Positions 1 to 7,500 of a DNA stretch of 8,464 bases are shown in pieces. The DNA lies in contig ASHK01000394.1 of the NCBI GenBank assembly GCA_000695745.1, positions 1-8,464 of the forward strand. Direction: 5' to 3'. The position numbers were made by a program, and so were the translations under genes. Below the pieces are notes generated by a model that was given only the letters and a program-made list of their open reading frames with translations, was not told where the DNA came from and ran no database searches. Each line of letters begins with the position of its first letter. Within the stretch, counting starts at the first letter, position 1. Source of the DNA: Vibrio madracius. GTDB lineage: Bacteria > Pseudomonadota > Gammaproteobacteria > Enterobacterales > Vibrionaceae.

Positions 1-121
1 TACTGTTGACGTAACAATTCGTCGTATCCGTAAACACTTCGAGTCTGTTTCTGGTACACCAGAAATCATCGCGACGATTCACGGTGAAGGCTACCGCTTC
101 TGTGGTGATCTAGAAGAGTAA
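1..121 (+). CDS. arcA: ArcA response regulator, C-terminal end only
   Basis: This is the 3' end of the gene for the aerobic respiration control response regulator, a cytoplasmic DNA-binding protein activated by phosphotransfer from ArcB under low-oxygen or reduced-quinone conditions. Codons run from base 2 and give 39 residues ending at TAA 119-121. They include [25 protein letters not shown] and a C-terminal CGDLEE, which closely match the remembered end of E. coli ArcA. This part is the winged-helix (OmpR/PhoB type) output domain: the recognition-helix region and the final beta hairpin. The receiver domain lies outside the window. The gene converges on the lipoprotein-arcB genes and ends just before a strong terminator. 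Identification as ArcA rather than another OmpR-family regulator is supported by the distinctive tail and by arcB next door. No frameshift was seen in this part. Confidence 0.93.
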   Translation, partial: TVDVTIRRIRKHFESVSGTPEIIATIHGEGYRFCGDLEE

Positions 122-141
122 TCTCTTTCTAGCGAATAGAT

Positions 142-169
142 AAAAGGGACGCATCATGCGTCCCTTTTT
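142..169. terminator. Bidirectional intrinsic terminator between arcA and the lipoprotein gene
   Basis: An 11-bp perfect stem, AAAAGGGACGC (142-152) with GCGTCCCTTTT (158-168), closes a 5-nt loop, and the full inverted repeat is symmetric about base 155. On the + strand it ends in five Ts (165-169), 20 bases after the arcA stop. On the - strand the A run at 142-145 supplies four Us, and the stem begins about 20 bases beyond the lipoprotein stop. It can therefore end both converging transcripts. Confidence 0.92.
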
Positions 170-187
170 AACATAGAGCCATTCAAA

Positions 188-658
188 TCAATATACCGTA
201 TCTACATTGACTTGTTTGTTGACCACCCAGGTCTGATTTTTGCCACCAACCAGCTGAACCGCCACATCCACTGGTTTGGTTATATTCACTTCGAGCTGCC
301 AGTTAAATGCGACTTCCCATTGGTTTTCTGAGTGATTCCTCAACTCAAAATCATCGCCTTCAAACACCCAAGAAACGCTCCCTTGTTTCAATACGACCAT
401 CGTCACATCCATATCCGCAGGCAACTGTGTATCGGTCACGAGATTGAGAGCGCCATGAAGCATTTGTTCTTTAAGTAGTGCTGTCGTTTCACCAACCTTC
501 GGCATCATATCAATCCAAAGGTTTGACTCTAAACGTACTGACTGCTGTTCTACATTAGCGGTATTTCCAGCCATCCATACTTTTGAGTCTGTCGCTGGAG
601 ACGTCGCACAACCAGCTAGAGCGACTGATAGTGCGAGTGCTGTGAGTATTTTCTTCAT
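188..658 (-). CDS. Uncharacterised lipoprotein translationally coupled to arcB
   Basis: I do not recognise the family. The 156-residue product starts with a short basic n-region (MKK), a hydrophobic stretch and a lipobox (LAGC) whose Cys17 would be lipidated, leaving about 140 mature residues. The residue after the Cys is Ala, not Asp, so under the usual +2 rule it would go to the outer membrane. The mature part alternates polar and hydrophobic residues, with strand-like stretches such as VTMVVLKQGSVSWVF and WEVAFNWQLEVNI; this suggests a small all-beta periplasmic domain (inference). There is only one Cys, no transmembrane helix after the signal, and no catalytic motif that I can see. The ATG (658-656) overlaps the restored arcB stop TGA (657-655) as ATGA. 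A good Shine-Dalgarno lies at 669-665, and the gene ends just before the shared terminator. It is probably the last gene of the arcB transcript. The reading frame looks intact. Confidence 0.85.
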   Translation of the reverse strand: MKKILTALALSVALAGCATSPATDSKVWMAGNTANVEQQSVRLESNLWIDMMPKVGETTALLKEQMLHGALNLVTDTQLPADMDVTMVVLKQGSVSWVFEGDDFELRNHSENQWEVAFNWQLEVNITKPVDVAVQLVGGKNQTWVVNKQVNVDTVY

Positions 659-669
659 TTTGATTCCTT
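655..669 (-). promoter_or_regulatory. Ribosome binding site and ATGA stop-start overlap, arcB to lipoprotein
   Basis: On the - strand AAGGA (669-665) lies six bases before ATG (658-656). The ATG shares bases with TGA (657-655), which ends arcB once the 3' indel near 781-786 is corrected. This fixes the lipoprotein start and implies translational coupling to arcB. Confidence 0.75.
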
Positions 670-3006
670 ACTTTCCAACCACATTTTAAGTACTTGAATA
701 TCATTGTGATATTCGTTTTTAATCTCTTCAACCCAATCTTCAATATTTTCCCACCATGCTGGCATATCTGGCGACTGAGCTTTTTTGAGCAACCGATTGA
801 ATTCGTTTTAATCCAATAGAACCGGCCGCACCTTTAATTTTATGAGCCTCTGAGGCGATACCCGACTGATCTTTCGCTGTCATATTAGAATCTAAAATCT
901 CGATGTAGTCTGGCATCATTTTTTCGAACATAGCGATGCTATCGTACACTGGTTTTGTTCCTACAATATCAACGTAAGAATCCAACATATCGAAGTCTAA
1001 CAAGCGGTTAAATAGTTCATTGTTCATATCCGTTGTTTCCATCTCCACGCCCTCTTGCTCGTCTACCAACACTTCATCTACTGCAAACATATTGATCACT
1101 TCAGTTAGCGCTTTAACGCTCAGTGGTTTACTAATCGCGTCATCCATCCCTTGCTTCAGATATTCTTGTTTATCTTTTAGAACGTTGGCCGTTAGGGCAA
1201 CTAACGGAGGTAACTGCTCATAATGCTCTCTGAAGTATTGAGCAACATCAAAGCCAGTCATATCGGGTAATTGGATATCCAACAACGCAAGATCGTAGTC
1301 CTCCGGTTTGAACTTCTCGATAGCTTCCTCACCGGTCATCGCCACGCTCACGTTATGCCCTAAGCTTTCCAGCAGCGAACGGGCAACGGTAATATTGAGC
1401 TCAATATCTTCCAATAAGAAAATATTCAGACTGCCTTGTTGCTTCATTTCGACCGGTGCTAACTGTTGAGCATTGGCACAAGGCACATTGATAGAAACAG
1501 TAAAAGTACTACCAAATCCCTCTTCACTGTCGACAGTAATGTCACCACCCATCATTTTGATCAATTGCTTAGACACAGCTAGCCCTATACCTGTGCCCAC
1601 TGCATGCAAATTGTCTTTACCAGACTTCACTTGATAGTACATTGCAAAGATCTTATCGAGCTCTTGTTGAGGAATACCAATGCCGGTATCTTCAATCTCA
1701 ATGATGATATGAGCATAGTTGTCCTCAATATCCGCACTGATGGTCATCACTACGCCACCTTGCTTAGTGAACTTCATAGCGTTACTCACCAGATTCCAAA
1801 TGACCTGACGTAAACGCGTGGCATCCACAACCACTCCTTCAGGAAGGTCGGTTAAGCGCTCAAGGTCAAATCGCAATCCTTTTTGTTCTGCCATAAGCGC
1901 AGAAATGCTTTCAAGTTCAGTGACAAAGTCTTCAAAATTCAGTGGTTCTGGAAACAGCTCTAGTTTGCGGCGATCAAACTTGTCCATATCAATAATGTCA
2001 TTAAAAATATGCCCAAGAGTAATAGCGCTCACATTGATGGTTTGCATATGCTTACGCTGCTCATTATCAAGTTGGCTATCTAGTAACATTCGGCTTAAAC
2101 CGACGATGCCATTTAACGGCGTGCGCAATTCATGACTAATGGTCGAGATAAACGTTGTTTTGTCTCGACTGGCTTTCTCTAAAGACTCTTGATGACGTTT
2201 ACGCTCAGTGATATCACGACCAAAACCTACTAGACCAAGGTGTTTACCATCTTTACTGTAGAACGGCACTTTACGCAGTTCATAGAAACACTTCTTGCCA
2301 TCGGGATACTCTAGCCACTGCTCATAAGTTAGCGCTTGGTTGTCCCCCATCACTTTGTGGTCGGTTTCCACCACTTGCTTAGCAATCTCTTCGGAGTACA
2401 CATCCCATGGCGTTAGACCCACAAGTTCTTTTTCTTTTCGACCCGTTAGCTCTTCCATTGCTCGGTTACAACCAGAGAACACCCCTTCAGCATTGCGGTA
2501 ATAGATCAAGTCTGGTGAAGCATCGATAAAGGAGCGTAATAAAGCGGTTCGCTCAGCCAGCTCTAGTTGGGTACGTTCACGTTGAAACACCTCGTTCTCA
2601 AGATCTTTCATTGCCTCTTCTCGCGCTTCTTCCGCTTTTTGACGCTCTTCAATTTCTTGATTGAGTTTACGAATATTTTGTTGCAGCTTGTGGTTCAAAT
2701 CTTGGTCACGCGAACGCATGTCTTTTAGCTTGGAAACCATTTTGGATAAACGCTGACGTGATTCTTCCAATTGGTCGACGACAACAGAGAGAAAATACAC
2801 CGCCCATGGCGTAATAAGCAGACCGAAGAAGACCGAACGGACAATATCGATATCGTCTACGCGTCCATTCAAAACAAGGGTGATACCCACCTGAACCACA
2901 ACGCTAACGCCACTAAAGCCAATGCAAGAAGAATAGAAAAACGAACAATGCCGAGCTTCACTAACAAGTCGATCATAATATTGAGCGAGTTTTTGATAGG
3001 TTTCAT
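655..3006 (-). CDS. arcB: ArcB hybrid sensor histidine kinase, frameshifted at both ends
   Basis: ArcB is an inner-membrane redox sensor that phosphorylates ArcA through a His-Asp-His relay. Restored length is 783 residues (E. coli 778). Domains in order: two transmembrane segments (about 22-41 and 56-77); a coiled coil (about 78-150); a PAS domain (about 153-275) with the redox Cys in FSGCNRAME; a HisKA domain with phospho-acceptor His292 (TISHELRTP); an ATPase domain with N box and glycine motifs (DTGIGIP, GTGIGLAVS); a receiver with Asp577 (ALLDIQLPD); and an HPt domain with His722 (EAHKIKGAAGS). The start chosen is ATG 3006, giving MKPIK, preceded by GGAG at 3016-3013. The GTG at 3013 opens a longer frame but gives a non-homologous N-terminus. 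Four indels break the frame: a base missing near 2988/2989, an extra one near 2973, one missing near 2901/2902 and one extra in the six-T run 781-786. As written, the uncorrected frame stops at 742-740, 29 codons before the true end, and loses the last HPt helix. Sequencing error is the likely cause. Confidence 0.95.
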
Positions 3007-3074
3007 TCAGCACTCCGTGCGTTACAACTAGCCTAAGTCTATCATTAAGCCAGAAGCTTCACACGGTAGTAGAA
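3007..3074 (-). other. Short yhcC-arcB gap
   Basis: These 68 bases separate the yhcC stop from the arcB ATG. I see no intrinsic terminator, so yhcC transcripts could read into arcB. The stretch is AT-rich enough to hold an arcB promoter of its own, but no convincing -35/-10 pair could be picked by eye. Confidence 0.5.
3013..3016 (-). promoter_or_regulatory. arcB Shine-Dalgarno (decides the start)
   Basis: GGAG on the - strand lies six bases before ATG 3006-3004. Its spacing supports this ATG, whose first residues (MKPIK) match ArcB homologues, over the GTG at 3013-3011 that overlaps the site itself. Confidence 0.6.
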
Positions 3075-4014
3075 TTATTTGAGAACAGGTTTGTGATAAA
3101 TAAACGGATTCGGAGTCAATGAGCCCTGTGAACCCTCTTTGGTTAACACACGCCCTAGCTCTGTCATCGCCAACCAGCGATTCTCACACCAAAGTGGTGA
3201 TAACAAGGTTGGTCTTCGAGCTGATGACGATACGCGGTGAAAAATAATGGTTGCTGGTGTGCGTCGAATCATCTCACTGGCCACATCCAAATAAAACTCT
3301 AGCGTTGGCGCTTCTAATCTCCCAGCTCGCCATGCCTTAGCCATGGTGCTGCCTTCAACAATGTGTAAACCATGCAGTTTTATGCCATCGGTACCTGTCG
3401 CTAGTACTTTGTCTAAAGTAATAAGGTTATCTTGCTTGGATTCATTTGGCAGACCAACAATTAGATGAGTACAGACCTTGATACCCAGCGCTCGAGCACG
3501 TCGAGTGATCTCATCATAAACAGCAAAGTCATGACCACGATTGATACGCTTAAGAGTATGGTCATGAGCGGTTTGTAAGCCTAGCTCTAACCAGATTTCA
3601 TAGCCTTGCTTAACATATCCCGCTAAGAGGTCCAGCACTGAGTCAGGAACACAGTCTGGACGCGTTCCAACGCATAAGCCAACAATATCGGCATATTTCA
3701 GCGCTTCTTCGTACATATTTTTGAGCACCTGTACTTCCGCATAAGTACTGGTGTAAGCCTGAAAGTAGGCGAGATATTTTTTTAGCACGCTTCACTTCAC
3801 CAGCGCGATCGCTAAGCTGCTCATGAATCGATTGGATCTGCGTCTCTTCACTTGCAAAAGAAGCGACATTACAAAATGTGCAGCCCCCACGACCTATTGT
3901 GCCATCCCTGTTTGGACAGCTAAAACCACCGTGCAGGGTAAGTTTGTGAACTTTTTCACCATATCGGCGCTGAAGGTCTTGGCCGATGGTATTCACTAGC
4001 TCATGTAATTGCAT
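3075..4014 (-). CDS. yhcC: YhcC radical-SAM protein, one frameshift
   Basis: This is a cytoplasmic radical S-adenosylmethionine protein of the TIGR01212/YhcC family. Its exact substrate is not known to me. Restored length is 312 residues (E. coli YhcC about 309). The start MQLHELVN matches the family. The likely [4Fe-4S] ligands are Cys33, Cys45 and Cys48 (CX11CX2C within CPNRDGTIGRGGCTFC). Conserved blocks follow: LAYFQAYTSTYAEVQVL, VGLCVGTRPDCVPD, WLELGLQTAHD, HLIVGLPNES and SARRPTLLSPLWCENRW. An extra A in a seven-base run (T on the + strand, 3777-3783) splits it: the first part reads ...RAKKISRLL and stops early, while removing one base gives RAKKYLAYFQ, which fits the family. The gene lies 68 bases upstream of arcB on the same strand and divergent from gltB, as in E. 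coli. The Shine-Dalgarno is weak (only AGG about 10 bases before the ATG). The break is probably a sequencing error. Confidence 0.93.
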
Positions 4015-4258
4015 GCTCGAAAAAACCTATTAATAAGAATGAATCTCACTCTAACTTATGAAACTAAATTACATCCCTGCAAAATAAAACCATGCATCGT
4101 AGCAACGGAAGAGAAAAACACCTTTAACCGAAATCAATAAATATTCATAAAAACAACGAAAAAACGGCATATGTTGCACGAATGTTATTAGTTATATTCA
4201 AAAAGAGATAAAAAAAATGTGGGACAGACGTAACTTTCGTTGGAATTACCTAGCGCAA

Positions 4259-4281
4259 AATTGTAGGATACTTACACAATT
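4259..4281. promoter_or_regulatory. Inverted repeat AATTGT-N11-ACAATT, possible operator
   Basis: Perfect 6-bp half sites (4259-4264 and 4276-4281) are separated by 11 bases, which puts the half-site centres about 17 bases apart. The repeat sits immediately upstream of the candidate gltB -10 element, as an operator or activator site could. No regulator can be named from the sequence, and a short AT-rich repeat like this can occur by chance. Confidence 0.25.
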
Positions 4282-4282
4282 C

Positions 4283-4291
4283 TGCTATTTT
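4283..4291 (+). promoter_or_regulatory. Weak extended -10 candidate for gltB
   Basis: TGCTATTTT resembles an extended -10 (TGnTATnnT). The best -35 partner, TTGTAG at 4261-4266, has a long 19-base spacer. Transcription from here would start near 4298 and give a leader of about 240 nt. An alternative is TTGCCG (4291-4296) with ATTAGT (4314-4319), which is also weak. The choice is uncertain. Confidence 0.22.
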
Positions 4292-4327
4292 TGCCGTTTT
4301 TATTACAGTACGAATTAGTAGATTGAA

Positions 4328-4527
4328 GGTTGATATTCTACTCCCACCAACATATTCCACTGGATTGTGGAAAGATGACATTGAATATCACCACGGAATG
4401 TTTTTCTCGCAACACTTTTCCTGCGAGATGCAGAATGGACTCGAAAGCTGCCCCCTCTGGCAGTCAAGAATCAAAATTACAAAGGACAAGGCACAAACAC
4501 ACACTCAAGTTGTGCCTGGATTAAACT
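4328..4527 (+). ncRNA. Structured 5' leader of gltB, candidate cis-regulatory RNA
   Basis: Five helices can be drawn by eye in this non-coding leader. (1) TGATATTC 4331-4338 pairs perfectly with GAATATCA 4383-4390, and GG 4328-4329 with CC 4391-4392 extends it past one bulged U. (2) Nested inside is TTCCAC 4355-4360 with GTGGAA 4367-4372. (3) TCTCGCA 4405-4411 pairs with TGCGAGA 4422-4428. (4) CTGCC 4448-4452 pairs with GGCAG 4459-4463. (5) AGGCACAA 4489-4496 pairs with TTGTGCCT 4510-4517. The last ends about 10 bases before the gltB Shine-Dalgarno. No U-run terminator is present, so any control would more likely act on translation or RNA stability. It matches no riboswitch class I can name. 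The structure is seen; the regulatory role is inferred. Confidence 0.45.
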
Positions 4528-4536
4528 GGAAGGAAG
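4528..4536 (+). promoter_or_regulatory. gltB ribosome binding site (decides the start)
   Basis: A purine-rich GGAAGGAAG includes AGGA at 4531-4534, seven bases before ATG 4542. It supports MVDREQ as the true N-terminus rather than a TTG codon at 4323 in the same frame, whose extra 73 codons show no resemblance to any GltB. Confidence 0.8.
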
Positions 4537-4541
4537 TATCT

Positions 4542-7500
4542 ATGGTAGATAGAGAGCAGAATACACAAGGTCTGTATACTCCAGAATTGGAGCATGACGC
4601 TTGTGGTATCGGTTTTGTTGCTCACCTAAAAAACCGTAAATCACACGAAGTAGTGACCCAAGCCCTGGATATGCTGGCACGTATGGAACACCGTGGTGGC
4701 CAAGGCTGCGATCCATGCAGTGGCGATGGCGCAGGTATCCTACTTCAAAAACCCCATGAATTTCTTTTAGAAGAAGCGGTTAAGCTTGGAATTAAGCTTC
4801 CTTCTTTTGAAAAGTACGGTGTCGGTGTCGTTCTTTTCCCTAAAGATGAGCACAAACGTGCACAATGCCGTGACATTCTAGAGCGCAATGCGAAGCGACT
4901 AGAATTAGAAGTCATTGGCTATCGTGTATTACCAACAGACAACTCAATGATCGGTGCCGACCCACTCAGCACAGAACCCCAATTTGAGCATGTCTTTGTT
5001 TCTGGTGGTCCAGGTTGTACGCCTGAAGAGCTGGAACGTAAACTCTATGTACTACGTAACTACACGGTCCGAGTTTGCCTAGAAAGCGTTTCTAACATTG
5101 GAGATGACTTCTACATCAACTCAATGTCCTATAAGACGCTTGTCTATAAAGGTCAGCTCACCACCGAACAAGTTCCACAATACTTCCTCGATTTACAAAA
5201 CCCAACGATGGTGACAGCACTTGCTCTGGTTCACTCTCGATTCTCTACAAATACTTTCCCGAAATGGCGCCTAGCGCAGCCTTTCCGTTACATTGCCCAC
5301 AACGGTGAAATCAACACAGTTCGCGGTAACTTGAACTGGATGAAGGCTCGTGAAGCGATCATCGAGTCTGACTTGTTCACACAAGCAGAAATCGACATGC
5401 TGCTCCCTATCTGTCAAGAAGGCAGCTCGGATTCATCAAACTTCGATATGGCACTTGAGCTCCTAGTTCTTTCTGGTCGTAGCCTGCCTCATGCGTTGAT
5501 GATGATGATCCCTGAAGCATGGCAAGAAAACAAAAACATGGACCCAACACGTCGTGCGTTTTACCAGTATCACGCCAACGTCATGGAACCGTGGGATGGT
5601 CCAGCATCTGTGTGCTTTACCGACGGGTTCAGGTAGGGCAACCCTTGACCGCAATGGCCTACGTCCTTCACGCTATACCGTTACTAAGGATAACTTCTTA
5701 GTTATGGCATCAGAATCTGGTGTGGTAGATATTAAACCGGAAAACGTTGAGTTTCGCGGTCGCCTGCAACCGGGTCGTATCTTTGTTGCCGACCTAGAAC
5801 AAGGTCGCATCATCTCTGATGAGGAAGTGAAAGACGGTATTGCCAGTGCTCAGCCGTACCAGAAATGGGTGGAAGAGAACCTGCTAAGCCTTAAAAAGCT
5901 TCCAGATGCGAGCAACGAATTCAGCCAACCTTCACCTGAAAAGCTACTGCACAAGCAACAAGCGTTTGGCGTCAGTTCAGAAGAAGTGAACGAAATCATT
6001 GTCCCTATGGCAAAAGATGGCAAAGAGCCACTCTCTGCAATGGGTGCCGACTGGCCATTGGCAATCCTGTCTCACCAGTCACAACATCTATCCAACTACT
6101 TTAAACAGCTATTTGCTCAGGTGACTAACCCGCCAATCGACCCGATTCGTGAGCGTATGGTCATGTCTCTGAACACTTACCTAGGTAAGGATCAGAACCT
6201 ACTGTCTGAATCTCCGGAGCACTGTCAAAAAGTAGAACTCGAGTCTCCTGTTTTATCGAACTCAGAACTTGAAAAGCTGCGCGCTATCGATAATGAGCAC
6301 CTGCAAGCGAAAACTCTGGATATTGTTTTCCAAGCGAGTGAAGACGAAGGCAAGCTAGAACGCGCCCTAAAGCGTATTTGCCAATACGCTGAAGACGCGG
6401 TCATCGATGGTTATTCAATCATCCTGTTAACTGACCGTGCGATCAATTCTAACCATGCTGCTATCCCAGCAATGTTGGCGGTAGGCGCGGTTCACCACCA
6501 CCTCATCCGTAAAGGTTTACGTGCTAAGTGTGACATCGTGGTTGAAACTGGCGATGCTCGTGAAACTCACCACTTTGCAACGCTAGTGGGCTATGGTGCA
6601 AACGCGGTTAACCCATACCTCGTTATCGAAACGATGGTAGAGCTACAGCGCACTAAAAAACTGATCCAGAAACTAACATCTCTGAGCTGTTCGAGAACTA
6701 CCGCAAGTCTATCAACGGCGGTCTTCTGAAGATTTTCTCGAAGATGGGTATCTCGACACTTCAGTCTTACCACGGCGCACAGATTTTCGAAGCGCTAGGT
6801 ATCAGTAAATCTGTGGTTGAGAAATATTTCACGGTACGGTTTCACGTATTCAGGGCCTTACCATCGATGATATCGCCAAAGAAGTCTTGGTTCGTCACCG
6901 CATTGGGTTCCCAACACGTGAAATTCCAGTTCAGGTTCTTGATGTGGGTGGCGTATATCAGTGGAAACAACGTGGTGAAAAACACCTGTTTAACCCAGAA
7001 ACTATTTCCCTACTGCAAGAGTCGACTCGCAACAAAGATTACGCTCAGTTTAAGAAGTATGCGAAAGCCGTCGATGACCAAGGCGATAACGCTGCGACTC
7101 TGCGTAGCCAATTAGACTTCGTTAAAAACCCAGCAGGCTCAATCCCGCTGGAAGAAGTAGAACCAATCGAAAAGATTCTGAAGCGTTTTGCTACAGGTGC
7201 GATGTCATTCGGTTCTATCTCTTACGAGGCTCACTCAACACTTGCTGTAGCCATGAACCGTATCGGAGCTAAGTCTAACTCAGGCGAAGGCGGTGAAGAC
7301 CCAACTCGTTTCGAGCGTAAAGAAAACGGTGACTGGGAACGCTCAGCAATTAAGCAGGTTGCATCAGGTCGTTTCGGTGTCACGTCTTACTACTTAACTA
7401 ACGCTGATGAGCTGCAAATCAAAATGGCTCAAGGTGCTAAGCCAGGTGAAGGTGGTCAGCTTCCTGGTGATAAAGTGGATGATTGGATCGGTGCGACTCG

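Larger units (their letters stand above)
4015..4320. promoter_or_regulatory. AT-rich divergent yhcC/gltB promoter region
   Basis: No gene was seen here. The stretch is strongly AT-rich with several A tracts (around 4111-4117, 4150-4162 and 4200-4217), as is common upstream of promoters and at Lrp or IHF targets. E. coli gltBDF is known to depend on Lrp and IHF. One near-match to the IHF consensus occurs at 4132-4144 (AATCAA, four bases, TAT instead of TTR), with one mismatch, so it is only a weak candidate. Outward promoters for yhcC and gltB must lie here, but none is a close consensus match. Confidence 0.6.

Noticed and set aside
3004..3013. GTG at 3013 as the arcB start
   Set aside because: It gives MLNETYQ, which is not ArcB-like, and it overlaps the Shine-Dalgarno. 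ATG 3006 gives MKPIK and proper spacing, and is followed by the expected membrane segment after indel correction.
1020..3031. Several plus-strand open frames inside arcB
   Set aside because: They are antisense to conserved ArcB coding sequence and have no plausible protein features or ribosome binding sites.
3777..3783. Programmed -1 ribosomal frameshifting in yhcC on A AAA AAA
   Set aside because: A -1 shift moves into the wrong frame. Restoration needs one base skipped, and similar breaks in the flanking genes point to sequencing error.
4323..4541. gltB starting at TTG 4323 with a 73-residue extension
   Set aside because: The extension has no similarity to GltB N-termini, whereas ATG 4542 has a strong Shine-Dalgarno and places Cys21 after a normal short propeptide.
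4778..4802. Close direct repeat TTAAGCTT in gltB
   Set aside because: It simply encodes VKLGIKLP in a conserved part of the protein, so it is coincidental.
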